Origin: Thalassococcus halodurans
GTDB taxonomy: Bacteria; Pseudomonadota; Alphaproteobacteria; Rhodobacterales; Rhodobacteraceae
Direction: 5' to 3'
NCBI RefSeq assembly: GCF_900108225.1
Contig: NZ_FNUZ01000008.1
Span: 32,340-96,339, forward strand
DNA length: 64,000 nt
Shown here: piece by piece, positions 26,931-35,381 of the stretch
Layout of the letters: every line of letters starts with the position of its first letter
Numbering within the stretch: position 1 is the stretch's first letter
Position numbers and translations under genes: made by a program
The notes under the pieces: model-generated
What the model saw: the letters and a program-made list of their open reading frames with translations, nothing else
Database searches by the model: none
Told to the model about the DNA's origin: nothing

Positions 26931-27710
26931 TTATGCGGCGTCCGCATATTCGGGCTGTGTTTTGGCACCTGTGATGTAGGCCACCACGTCTTCGCCCGTG
27001 ATATCGTTGTTCTTGATATCAAGGTTGGCGCAGATACGGCCACGGCGGAACACCACGATCCGGTCACACAGATCCATCACCTGACGCATGTTGTGCGAGA
27101 TCAGGATCAGTGGCTCGCCGGCTTCTTTCAGCGTGCGGATGATGTTTTCGACCTGCGCCGTTTCCTGCACCCCAAGCGCCGCCGTGGGTTCGTCCATGAT
27201 GGTCAGTTTGCTGTGGAACGTTGCTGTGCGGGCAATCGCCACACACTGGCGCTGACCGCCTGACATCCGTTCGATGGTGCCGCGAATGTTCGGGATTTTA
27301 ACGCCCGTTTTTTCCAGCGCCCCCATCGTGCGTTCGCGCATCGCCTTGTAGTCAAGGATCGAAAACGGCCCGAATTTGAACTTAACCAGTTCGCGCCCCA
27401 GAAACAGGTTGTCGGGAACGTCCAGCTGATCGGCCAAAGCCAAGGTCTGGAACACCGTTTCAATCCCTGCATTGCGCGCGTCCATCGGGTTTTCGAAAAA
27501 CACCGGCTTGCCGTCAAAGATCACGTCGCCCCGTGTGCGTTGTTCAACCCCGGTGATCTGGCGGACAAAGGTGGATTTGCCTGCACCGTTGTCCCCCATG
27601 ATCGCCACGTGTTCGCCTTTGCGCAGGGTAAAGTTTGCCCCCTGCAAGGCATGCACGCCACCGTAGTGTTTGGTCAGATTGCGGGTTTCCAGAATGATAT
27701 CGTTTGTCAT
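26931..27710 (-). CDS. Sugar/inositol ABC transporter ATP-binding protein
   Basis: 259 aa, single nucleotide-binding domain. Walker A is MGDNGAGKSTFVRQ, the signature RMSGGQRQCVAIART, Walker B LTIMDEPTAALG and the switch His is in ISHNMRQV. The single-domain form is that of the fructose/FrcA-like branch rather than the double-domain RbsA type. It pairs with the permease 12 bases upstream and the periplasmic binding protein. Confidence 0.92.
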   Translation of the reverse strand: MTNDIILETRNLTKHYGGVHALQGANFTLRKGEHVAIMGDNGAGKSTFVRQITGVEQRTRGDVIFDGKPVFFENPMDARNAGIETVFQTLALADQLDVPDNLFLGRELVKFKFGPFSILDYKAMRERTMGALEKTGVKIPNIRGTIERMSGGQRQCVAIARTATFHSKLTIMDEPTAALGVQETAQVENIIRTLKEAGEPLILISHNMRQVMDLCDRIVVFRRGRICANLDIKNNDITGEDVVAYITGAKTQPEYADAA

Positions 27711-27722
27711 GAAGATCGCTCC

Positions 27723-28817
27723 TTATGCCCGCGCTGCTGCGCGTTGACGGCGCCATTGGTCCAGTACCACGGCGGCGACGATGATGATGCCTTTGACCAT
27801 TTCCTGATAGTAGGCGTCGAGGCGCAGATAGGTGAAACCCGAGATAATGACGCCAAAGATCAGCGCACCCAGAACCGTGCCCACGATCGACCCGCGACCA
27901 CCGGCAAGGCTGACGCCGCCGATAACTGTCATGGCAATCGCGTCCAGTTCGTACATCACGCCCATTCCCGCCTGAGCGGTCAGGTTTTTCGACGCCAGCA
28001 CCAGCGCGGACAGACCCGCCAGAATACCGGCAATGGTGTAGACCAGTACCTTGTGACGGTCGACCTTGATCCCCGACATCCGCGCCGCGTCTTCGTTCGA
28101 TCCGATGGCATAGGTGTGTTTGCCGTAGACGGTGTATTTCAGGATGAAGTGGAACAGGATCGCCAGACCGATAAAGATCACCACAGGCGACCAACCGGAC
28201 ATGCCGTTACCAATCGCGCCGAAGGGTTCGGTCGGGAAAGAAATCGGCTGACCCTTGGACCACCACTTGGCCGCACCACGTGCCGCAACCATCATGCCCA
28301 AAGTGGCGATGAACGGCGGAATGCGGGTGTAGGCCACCAAAAGCCCGTTCACCAATCCGGCAAATGTGCCGACGGCTATGGCGACAACAATCGGAACGAT
28401 AACCGGCAGGTCCATCCATGCTTCACCAAAGATCGCTTTGGGGTTCGGATTGCCATTGACCAAAGCGGTTTGCGCAAAGCTCATGGCGACCATCGCTGTC
28501 AAACCGACGATAGACCCCGGAGACAGGTCGATCCCGCCCGAGATAATGACCTGCGTGGACCCGATGGCGATGATGCCGATGATCGACACCTGAAGGATGA
28601 TGATCTTCAGGCGGACCATGTTCAGGATGGTACCATCGCGGTTGGTGTTGAAGTCGAACAGAAGGCTTTGACCCTTCATATAGGGCAACACCTGCCCCAG
28701 AATTTCGAAGATCACGATGATCGCAATCAAGGCGATGAATACGTTCATCTCGTTCGGCCAGGCGCGTTTCTTTGCGTCGAACGACAAACCGCCGATACCA
28801 TGGGACGTCTCGGACAT
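27723..28817 (-). CDS. Sugar/inositol ABC transporter permease
   Basis: 364 aa, ribose/xylose-type permease. At least eight hydrophobic segments are visible, with the family motifs GGIDLSPGSIVGLTAM, NGLLVAYTRIPPFIATLGMM and GNEDAARMSGI in the cytoplasmic loop (here as SNEDAARMSGIKVDRHK), and GGVSLAGGRGSIVGTVLGAL. It lies between the binding protein and the ATPase genes. Confidence 0.92.
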   Translation of the reverse strand: MSETSHGIGGLSFDAKKRAWPNEMNVFIALIAIIVIFEILGQVLPYMKGQSLLFDFNTNRDGTILNMVRLKIIILQVSIIGIIAIGSTQVIISGGIDLSPGSIVGLTAMVAMSFAQTALVNGNPNPKAIFGEAWMDLPVIVPIVVAIAVGTFAGLVNGLLVAYTRIPPFIATLGMMVAARGAAKWWSKGQPISFPTEPFGAIGNGMSGWSPVVIFIGLAILFHFILKYTVYGKHTYAIGSNEDAARMSGIKVDRHKVLVYTIAGILAGLSALVLASKNLTAQAGMGVMYELDAIAMTVIGGVSLAGGRGSIVGTVLGALIFGVIISGFTYLRLDAYYQEMVKGIIIVAAVVLDQWRRQRAAARA

Positions 28818-28915
28818 CCTTTCCCCTCTCTTTTTGGCTTTCCTGATGTTTCACCTAGGAAAGAAGGCGGGCGGAGCCCAAAAGCACCGCCCCCCGAATT
28901 GCGTCTGGAACCGGA

Positions 28916-29860
28916 TCAGTTCTTGGACGTGTATTCGTCAACGTTGGCCGGTGTGACCAGTTCGAAGGGGATGTAGACCTTCTGATCCACATCTTCGCCA
29001 CGGGACAGACGCAGTGCTGCGTCAAGGGCGCCACCGCCCTGCCCTGCTGCGTTCTGGAACACGGTGACGTCCAGATCGCCCGCCTGCATCGCTGCCAGCG
29101 CGTCCTGTGTTGCGTCAACGCCGCCGACCACGATTTCCGCCATATCCAGACCCTGAGCTTTCATCGCCTGAATGGCACCAATCGCCATTTCGTCGTTGTT
29201 GGCGATTACCGCGTCAAACTCTTCGCCGGTGGACAGCCAGTTGGTCATCAGATCCTGCGCTTCGTCGCGGGACCAGTTTGCTGTCTGCTGGTCAACAACC
29301 GTGATGAAGTTACACATGTCGATGCCAAGGATGTCTTCGACGTCTTTGGTCCGCTGAACAGCCGCCTGGTTGGACAGCTCGCCCATCATCACATAGGCCT
29401 TGGCGCCGCCGCCTTTGCCCATGGCGCGCAGCATCTTGCAGACTTCGAATGTTTCCAGCGTGCCGGATTCGATTTCATTGGATGCAACAAACGCCTGATT
29501 GTCGGGGAGGGTGTCGACATTGATGGGCTGGCGGTTGACGTAAACCAGCGGAACACCGGCATCGGCGGCGGCTTTGGTCATCGCTTCGGTTGCTGAGGTA
29601 TCAACCGGGTTCACGATGATGGCATCTACACCAGAGGCAGCAAAGTTGTTGATCTGGTCAAGCTGCTTGGCAACGTCGTTCTGTGCGTCTTCGATCTGGA
29701 CATCGACACCTTCCATGCCATCAGCCAGTTCCTGAATACCGTTGCGCAGAACTGTCAGAAAGTTGTCGTCGAACAGTGCCATGGATACGCCGATCGTTTC
29801 GGCCATGGCCGTTGTCGACATCAGCGATGCGAAGCCCGCGGCGATCAAAGTCTTTTTCAT
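28916..29860 (-). CDS. Periplasmic sugar/inositol-binding protein, MocB-like
   Basis: 314 aa from the ATG at 29860, which has GAGGAA upstream. A signal peptide (KKTLIAAGFASLMSTTAMAE) precedes a type I periplasmic binding fold (IGVSMALFDDNFLTVLRNGI, VDAIIVNPVDTSATEAMTKAAADAGVPLVYVNRQP, DAVIANNDEMAIGAIQAMKAQGL). Residues NNDEMA and GVD match the ligand hinge of ribose/inositol-binding proteins. In rhizobial rhizopine operons MocB has this family and role. Confidence 0.9.
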   Translation of the reverse strand: MKKTLIAAGFASLMSTTAMAETIGVSMALFDDNFLTVLRNGIQELADGMEGVDVQIEDAQNDVAKQLDQINNFAASGVDAIIVNPVDTSATEAMTKAAADAGVPLVYVNRQPINVDTLPDNQAFVASNEIESGTLETFEVCKMLRAMGKGGGAKAYVMMGELSNQAAVQRTKDVEDILGIDMCNFITVVDQQTANWSRDEAQDLMTNWLSTGEEFDAVIANNDEMAIGAIQAMKAQGLDMAEIVVGGVDATQDALAAMQAGDLDVTVFQNAAGQGGGALDAALRLSRGEDVDQKVYIPFELVTPANVDEYTSKN

Positions 29861-29946
29861 GAGTTTCCTCCCATTATCGGCGTCCGGCACGCCATTCCCA
29901 TCCGGAAGCCCCCAAGTGGTCGTTAAGGGCCAATCACTCCTCATGC

Positions 29947-30762
29947 TCAGGCGGGCTGCGCCTGAAGCTCTGAGGCAATGAATTCGAAAGATGCTTTCAG
30001 ATCCGCAAAGGGTTCTTTCAGCGCGTGAATTTCGGGGGCAAAGCATTCATACGAAATGGCCCCTTTGTATCCGGCCTTCAGAAGGGCGCGGATTTGTTCG
30101 ATGTTGCCCAGACAGTCGCGGTCATCGACCAGAACGCGGTGCTCATCCTCCATCTGGTCAACCCGCAGCGCAGGATCGACGACGCCCGAGATGTGGACGA
30201 TGCCAGTGTGTTCAGGGAACATCGGCCCGCCGTCTGCCAGCGTGTGATGGAACGTGTCGTGGACCAGTTTGTAGCGGCCCGTGGCATCCAGCGCTTCGAT
30301 CACTTCGACAAGTTCGGTCTTGGATCGCAGCGACGACCGCCCGAACCCTAACGGTTCGACCAAGGCGATCATGTCGGCCTCTTCCAGCATCGGAAGGACT
30401 TCTTTCAGCGCGATGCGCAGGTTGGCCTGCCGTTCGCCATTGCCGACCTGAGTGCCGTCGTTGCGGGGGATCAGGCTGATGGTTTCAGCGTCCGATGCCT
30501 TGGCTGCAGCAATGATGGTTTCCACCTTGGCCCGAATGTTGTCATCCCAGCTGTTGAAGGCGTAGACTTCGCTCATGCCAAGGATGCGCAGGCCACGGTC
30601 ACGGACCATTTTGCCGGCGACCTCTGCGGGGATGCCGTCGAACAATGGACGCCCCAGATCATTGCGTACTTCGACGCCAATGCACCCAAGGTCGCGCGCC
30701 AAATCCAGAAATGTCGTAAAGTCTAGATGACGGACCGTCATCTGGTTCAGCGCAGTATGCAT
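29947..30762 (-). CDS. mocC: MocC-like sugar isomerase/epimerase (TIM barrel)
   Basis: 271 aa, xylose-isomerase-like TIM barrel. Motifs include IGVEVRNDLG, IPRNDGTQ, ALVEPLGFGRSSLRS, KLVHDTFHHTLAD and GAISYECFAPE, which contain the Glu, Asp and His residues that hold the divalent metal in IolE/IolI/MocC proteins. It is the first gene of the transport part of the cluster, downstream of a LacI-type operator. MocC is required for rhizopine use in rhizobia; here it may isomerise the keto-inositol formed by the dehydrogenase. Confidence 0.82.
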   Translation of the reverse strand: MHTALNQMTVRHLDFTTFLDLARDLGCIGVEVRNDLGRPLFDGIPAEVAGKMVRDRGLRILGMSEVYAFNSWDDNIRAKVETIIAAAKASDAETISLIPRNDGTQVGNGERQANLRIALKEVLPMLEEADMIALVEPLGFGRSSLRSKTELVEVIEALDATGRYKLVHDTFHHTLADGGPMFPEHTGIVHISGVVDPALRVDQMEDEHRVLVDDRDCLGNIEQIRALLKAGYKGAISYECFAPEIHALKEPFADLKASFEFIASELQAQPA

Positions 30763-30862
30763 TTTCCCTCCCTTATCGATGCTTTGGCACCGACGATGTT
30801 GGGGGGACGCTGCGTTAGTTGCCCGATTCCGTCAATTCATCGGGCTTCATTTCCCGCCAAAA

Positions 30863-30903
30863 ATGACGTTTTTCTGCGCATGCATTGTGACGTTTTTACG
30901 TCA
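30863..30903. promoter_or_regulatory. LacI-type operator upstream of mocC
   Basis: A 16-bp inverted repeat TGACGTTTTTACGTCA (30888-30903) abuts the lacI stop codon, and a half site TGACGTTTTTC begins at 30864. The full site differs by one base from the repeat in front of the lacI gene itself. This pairing identifies it as the binding site of that regulator. Confidence 0.75.
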
Positions 30904-31932
30904 TCATAACATTTCAGGAAGTACGATGTGAGGCTCTAGAAAATGCTGTCCGGCGATCCCGTCGTCACCTTCGCGGACGGACCGCACCATATGGCCGACC
31001 AGATCATCGCATAGTGTACGCAGCGGTGTGGTGATCGCCATCAGCACATAACCTTCGCGCAGCGCCGCCGCGCTTTCCTTGGTCACCTCATTCACGACCA
31101 GCGCCACGCGGGGCGATGCGTGCACCTCTCGTAGGGCGGCAATCGCGCCCTCCATGCCACCGCCACCCACGTAGATACCTTTCAGGTCCGGATGCCTGCG
31201 CACCAGATCAAGCGTCGCCTCGTAGGTCAGCTGACGCGTCTCGAGGTTGACCAGAGTATCCAGCACGGAAAAGGCCGGTGCGTTTTCCCGCAGATAAGAT
31301 CTGAACCCGACCTCACGCAGGTCGTGGCCGTGCCAGCGGTTGCCCCCCACAAAGATCGCAAGCTTGCCGGGTTGCGGCACCGTTTTGCTGATGGTCCAAG
31401 CCGCGATGCGGCCGATTTTCATATTGTTCAAACCGATGTAGTTGCGGCGCACGCCTTGGGCAAAATCGTTAAGCACCGAAAACACCGGCACGCCGCGCGC
31501 CTTCAGATCGGACACGACCTCGGCCAGCAGATGGTGGTTGATGGCTGTGGCCGCGATCGCATCGCAGTGCGACAGGCTTTCCAGCGCCTTGGCAAAATCC
31601 TCGGGGCTTTGGGATGGGGCATAGCGGATCACCGCCCTGCCCCGTATGTCGGTTCGCGCCGCCACGGCACGTTCAGCTTCGCGGGCAAAGTTCTGATAGA
31701 ACTCTTGCCCCTTTTTGATGAAGACAAAACCGAAGGTCATTTCCGGCACAGCGGCGTCGATGTTCTGTTCGATCAGACCCCGCGCATGGTAGCCGACCTT
31801 ATGCGCCGCCTGCGCGATTTTGCGCATGGTTTCTTCGCGGACCTTGGCACGACCGTTCAAGGCGCGGTCCACTGTAGTAACGCTGACCCCCGCTTCGCGG
31901 GCGACATCCTGAGTTGTGGGGCGGCGTGCCAT
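30904..31932 (-). CDS. LacI-family transcriptional regulator (copy 1) of the moc-like cluster
   Basis: 342 aa from the ATG at 31932 with GAGGTG just upstream. The N-terminal helix-turn-helix is TTQDVAREAGVSVTTVDRALNGRAKVREET, and the ligand domain (about 60-335) is a type I periplasmic-binding fold (FGFVFIKKGQEFYQNFAREAE, CDAIAATAINH, GIYVGGGGMEGAIAAL). It is about half identical to the regulator at 34337, so the two are paralogues flanking one cluster. Its own promoter and the mocC promoter share a TGACG-type operator, which implies autoregulation and control of the import genes. Confidence 0.92.
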   Translation of the reverse strand: MARRPTTQDVAREAGVSVTTVDRALNGRAKVREETMRKIAQAAHKVGYHARGLIEQNIDAAVPEMTFGFVFIKKGQEFYQNFAREAERAVAARTDIRGRAVIRYAPSQSPEDFAKALESLSHCDAIAATAINHHLLAEVVSDLKARGVPVFSVLNDFAQGVRRNYIGLNNMKIGRIAAWTISKTVPQPGKLAIFVGGNRWHGHDLREVGFRSYLRENAPAFSVLDTLVNLETRQLTYEATLDLVRRHPDLKGIYVGGGGMEGAIAALREVHASPRVALVVNEVTKESAAALREGYVLMAITTPLRTLCDDLVGHMVRSVREGDDGIAGQHFLEPHIVLPEML

Positions 31933-31943
31933 AATCACCTCGA

Positions 31944-31959
31944 TGACGGAAAAACGTCA
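31944..31959. promoter_or_regulatory. Autoregulatory operator of LacI copy 1
   Basis: The 16-bp site TGACGGAAAAACGTCA reads as TGACGTTTTTCCGTCA on the other strand, matching the site before mocC at 15 of 16 positions. It lies 12-27 bases upstream of the regulator's start codon, so binding would block its own expression. Confidence 0.75.
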
Positions 31960-31992
31960 TAAAGACTTAGATCATGCCACGCCGTCTGGCAA

Positions 31993-32784
31993 CTATTTCA
32001 AACCTGCCATGAATGAGACGAATTCATCATCCTTGATCGCAACGGAATGTTCGGGCGCGGGGTAAGCGCCGCGCTCAACATCGGCCCGAAATTCGCCAAA
32101 GGCGCTGACGCGTTCTTTGTGCAGACGTTCATATTCGGCTGCAAAGTCGCGGTAAGTTTTCGCATGGCGGGGCTTGTGCCCACGGGTGCATCCCAGCACG
32201 TCTTCGGCAAACAGATACTGCGCATCCGCACCCGAGCCCGCCCCCATGCCCAGCATGATCAAAGGCGTGCGTTTGCTGATCTCGGCGGCCACACGATCCG
32301 GCACGACTTCAAGCTCGGCCCCGAAGGCCCCTACCCTTTCAAGTGCGCGGACATGTTGCCAGATGCGCAGCGCGCTATCAGAGGTTTTGCCGACCGCTTT
32401 GAACCCGCCGGTCCACGTTGCCTTGGACGGGATCAGACCAACGTGGCTGACCACGGGAATGCCGTCGTCGGCCAGCGCCTTGATCGTGTTCAGGGACGAC
32501 GCGCAATAAACGCAGTCACCCCCGTCCTGCATGGCGCGATGGGCCGCGCGCAGATAGTCCTCGGCGGTGACAAGCTTTCCGTAGAGTAGCCCCACCTGAA
32601 CAAAGCAATCCCCCGCCGCTTCGCGCATGGCAGGGGTCCAGAGGGGATCAATGACCGACAGCATATCGATGCCAGCCTCGGCAGCGGCTTCCGCCTCCTC
32701 TGGCGTCTCTACGTACAACATTGTCAGCGTCCGCTCGCCCTTAAGCGCGCGGATATCAGCGACGGTGGGTCGTGTGCTGCGCAT
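31993..32784 (-). CDS. Divergent PanB-like hydroxymethyltransferase
   Basis: 263 aa. The ketopantoate hydroxymethyltransferase fold is seen in RTLTMLYVETPEEAEAAAEAGIDMLSVID, GIPVVSHVGLIPSKATWTGGFKAVGKT and PLIMLGMGAGSGADAQYLFAEDVLG. It departs from housekeeping PanB in the metal-binding loop near the N-terminus (SVIDPLW in place of VGDSLG). PanB uses 5,10-methylene-THF, so a role in trapping the C1 unit released by the adjacent oxygenase is plausible. It starts one base after mocE ends. Ordinary pantothenate synthesis cannot be excluded but no panC is nearby. Confidence 0.75.
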   Translation of the reverse strand: MRSTRPTVADIRALKGERTLTMLYVETPEEAEAAAEAGIDMLSVIDPLWTPAMREAAGDCFVQVGLLYGKLVTAEDYLRAAHRAMQDGGDCVYCASSLNTIKALADDGIPVVSHVGLIPSKATWTGGFKAVGKTSDSALRIWQHVRALERVGAFGAELEVVPDRVAAEISKRTPLIMLGMGAGSGADAQYLFAEDVLGCTRGHKPRHAKTYRDFAAEYERLHKERVSAFGEFRADVERGAYPAPEHSVAIKDDEFVSFMAGLK

Positions 32785-32785
32785 C

Positions 32786-33094
32786 TCAGACCTCGATCAT
32801 CACACGGTCGCCTTCAACCTTCACCTTGTAGGTGTTCAGGTTGACGCAAGCCGGCGCACGCAGGGCTTCGCCCGTGCGGTAATCGAATGTCGCATTATGC
32901 TTAGGGCACTCGATTTCGTACTCCATCACCAGACCGTTTTCCAAATGCACGTCTTCGTGGGTGCATTTGCCGTCGGTGCAAAAGAAGTCGCCGTCAGGAG
33001 AGTGATAAATCGCATAGGTGCGATCGCCGTGATCAAAGCGGATCAGGTCTTCTTCTTCGATGTCGCTTGTCGCGCAGGCATCAATCCAGGGCAT
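32786..33094 (-). CDS. mocE: MocE-like Rieske [2Fe-2S] ferredoxin
   Basis: 102 aa. The Rieske cluster motifs are C44-T-H46 and C63-P-K-H66, with FFCTDGKCTHEDVHLENGLV and YEIECPKHNATFDYRTGEALRAPA typical of small soluble ferredoxins. It would pass electrons from the MocF-like reductase to the MocD-like oxygenase. It sits 35 bases after mocD and one base before the PanB-like gene. Confidence 0.9.
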   Translation of the reverse strand: MPWIDACATSDIEEEDLIRFDHGDRTYAIYHSPDGDFFCTDGKCTHEDVHLENGLVMEYEIECPKHNATFDYRTGEALRAPACVNLNTYKVKVEGDRVMIEV

Positions 33095-33129
33095 GGTCCT
33101 GTTTCCTTCGTTATGCGTGGGTGTGTCGA

Positions 33130-34209
33130 TTATTCCGCAGCGGCGCCCAAGGCAGCACTGTGAAAGTCTTCGCGATAGGCTTTTGCCGTGCCGGGCAGAT
33201 CGCGCTTCAGGAAGTAATCCTCGTTCGCCAACTGGCGCTTAAGCGCGGGCCACATTTCGGCAAATCCCTCGGCAATCGACCTGTTCGGCGCAGGCAGATC
33301 GTGTTTGATCGCCTCGTGCAGCGCGGGCAGCTGATGGTACGGCACCATGGGGAACATGTGGTGTTCCACATGGTAGTTCATGTTCCAGTAAATGAAGCGC
33401 GAAATCGGGTTCATATAAACCGTGCGGCTGTTCAGACGGTGGTCGATCACGTTGTCCGCCAGACCACCGTGTTGCAGCAGCCCCGTCATCACATGGTGCC
33501 ACGCCCCATAGAACCGCGGCAGGCCGATCACCATCAAGGGCAGGATCGATCCCATCCAGACCGCCAAGCCAATCGTCGCCGCATAGATCAGCACCCAGAC
33601 ACGCGCGACACGGATCACCTTGGGCTGTTCCTGCTCGGGAATATAGGTGGCCTCTTCGGGATGAATGCGGCCCGATGCGTTATAAAGCATACGCGCCCAG
33701 CCTGCCGGTGCATCCAGAAGACCAAAAAAATTGGCGATGACGCGGGCAAATTCCACAGGACGCATGATCGCGATTTCAGGATCACGCCCCACGATGATCG
33801 TGTCAGTGTGGTGGCGCGTATGGCTCCACCGCCAGGTCACCGGGTTCCGCACCATGCAGAAGCTCGCGATCTGGTAAAGCCAGTCATTGTATTGCCGCGT
33901 TTTAAAGGCGGTGCCGTGGCTGCATTCATGCCAGCGGGAATCCATCGCAGAGGCATAAAGAACGCCGTAAGCCAGCCAGAACGGCGCAGACCACCATGAC
34001 GGCCACAGCGCGATCCCGATAGCGGCCAAAACCACCATGGCAGTGAACAGGATAATGGTGTCCCGGATGGCCGGACCATCAGACCGCTTCATCAAGGCCT
34101 TCATCTCTTTCCGGGAAATGTCGGTATGATACCACTCGGCCGCAGCAAGACCGGTCTCAACTGCGCGGGCCGCATCCGGGCCCAACATCGAATAATCGCG
34201 CTTTCCCAT
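33130..34209 (-). CDS. mocD: MocD-like membrane di-iron oxygenase (fatty-acid-desaturase fold)
   Basis: 359 aa. Histidine clusters HECSH (94-98), HTRHH (130-134) and HVEHH (279-283), with extra HH at about 237 and QHGG near 245, are the di-iron ligands of the desaturase/AlkB family. Four membrane helices are visible (about 50-90 and 205-235). Directly following Rieske ferredoxin, and a reductase elsewhere in the cluster, match the MocD-MocE-MocF set thought to remove the O-methyl group of rhizopine. It is the first gene of the leftward-read operon and diverges from the second LacI gene. Confidence 0.85.
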   Translation of the reverse strand: MGKRDYSMLGPDAARAVETGLAAAEWYHTDISRKEMKALMKRSDGPAIRDTIILFTAMVVLAAIGIALWPSWWSAPFWLAYGVLYASAMDSRWHECSHGTAFKTRQYNDWLYQIASFCMVRNPVTWRWSHTRHHTDTIIVGRDPEIAIMRPVEFARVIANFFGLLDAPAGWARMLYNASGRIHPEEATYIPEQEQPKVIRVARVWVLIYAATIGLAVWMGSILPLMVIGLPRFYGAWHHVMTGLLQHGGLADNVIDHRLNSRTVYMNPISRFIYWNMNYHVEHHMFPMVPYHQLPALHEAIKHDLPAPNRSIAEGFAEMWPALKRQLANEDYFLKRDLPGTAKAYREDFHSAALGAAAE

Positions 34210-34279
34210 AGGTCCCTCCCCTCAAGCGTTTGCGAGAGATTATGGGAAGCACCGCGCGAACCGAAGAAAACTCGCTTGC

Positions 34280-34332
34280 GATCACATCAAAACACATCAA
34301 TCATGATCGGAATTATGATGGGATCACATCAA
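34280..34332. promoter_or_regulatory. Operator-like repeats between mocD and the second lacI
   Basis: Two identical GATCACATCAA direct repeats (34280-34290 and 34322-34332) are 42 bp apart, four helical turns. Between them lies an imperfect inverted repeat ATCATGATCGGAATTATGAT (34300-34319). These differ from the TGACG-type sites of LacI copy 1, so they are candidate sites for copy 2 or another factor acting on the divergent promoters. Confidence 0.5.
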
Positions 34333-34336
34333 CGCC

Positions 34337-35368
34337 ATGGCCAGAAAACCGACGATCACCGACCTCGCCCGCGAATGTGGACTTGGGCCCGCGACTGTGG
34401 ACCGCGTATTACACGAACGACCCAATGTCTCGGACCGTGCCCGAGAACTGGTGGCGCAGGCTGCTGCCCGTCTGGGGTATCCGGTGCCTGCGACGCTGTC
34501 CCTGCACAGCCGCGCCGATCTTCCCAAGCTGACCCTTGGCTTTGTGCTGCACAAACAAGGGCAGTCGTTTTATCAGGATTTTGCACGGGAAATCGAAAAG
34601 GCCTGTCAGGCGCGAAGCGACGTTTCGATCACGCCGCACATCCGCTTTTCTCCGTCCCAATCGCCAGAGGATTTCGTGCGGGAAATGACCGCTGCCGCCG
34701 AACAATGCGACGCGATTGCCGCCACGGCCGTGAACCACACCAGCACCGCGCGTGTCACCGAAGATCTGATGAAACAGGGTGTTCCCGTCTTCTCGGCCTT
34801 GAACGATTTCGCACGCTCTGCCGGTGCCGGATATTTCGGGATGGACAATATGAAGGTCGGCCGGATTGCAGCTTCGGTCATGGCGATGCGACATCAACGG
34901 GACTGCACCGTTGGCGTCATGATCGGTGGCACGCGGTGGCATGGACAAGCGATGCGAGAAACAGGCTTTCGGACCTACCTGCGGGAATATGCACCCCAAA
35001 TTCAGGTGCTGGACACGTTGGTCAATCTTGAGACGCGGCAACTGACATATGAGGCGACTTTGGATTTGCTGAACCGTGTTCCCGATCTGGCCGGCATGTA
35101 TGTTGCCGGTGGCGGCATGGAAGGTGCAATCGCCGCTGTACGCGAGGCGCGCCCACCCAACAAGATCGCGCTGATCGTGAATGAACTGACCCCTGAAAGC
35201 CGCAGCGCTTTGGCGGATCGCTATCTGACGCTGGTCGTCGCAACGCCCTTGGAAAAACTGTGCCAACGCCTGATCGATAGCATGGTTCAGCGGATTCAAG
35301 AGCCGGAACAGAAACCCTCAATTCCGGCAATGTTAGAGCCGCTTTTGTATTTACCAGAGTCTATTTAA
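34337..35368 (+). CDS. LacI-family transcriptional regulator (copy 2) of the moc-like cluster
   Basis: 343 aa. The helix-turn-helix is TITDLARECGLGPATVDRVLHERPNVSDRA and the ligand domain contains LGFVLHKQGQSFYQDFAREIE, CDAIAATAVNH and GMYVAGGGMEGAIAAV, segments nearly the same as in copy 1. The recognition helices differ (GPATVDRVL against SVTTVDRAL), in line with different operators on the two sides of the cluster. It is transcribed away from mocD. Confidence 0.92.
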   Translation: MARKPTITDLARECGLGPATVDRVLHERPNVSDRARELVAQAAARLGYPVPATLSLHSRADLPKLTLGFVLHKQGQSFYQDFAREIEKACQARSDVSITPHIRFSPSQSPEDFVREMTAAAEQCDAIAATAVNHTSTARVTEDLMKQGVPVFSALNDFARSAGAGYFGMDNMKVGRIAASVMAMRHQRDCTVGVMIGGTRWHGQAMRETGFRTYLREYAPQIQVLDTLVNLETRQLTYEATLDLLNRVPDLAGMYVAGGGMEGAIAAVREARPPNKIALIVNELTPESRSALADRYLTLVVATPLEKLCQRLIDSMVQRIQEPEQKPSIPAMLEPLLYLPESI

Positions 35369-35381
35369 GCCGGAATGGACT

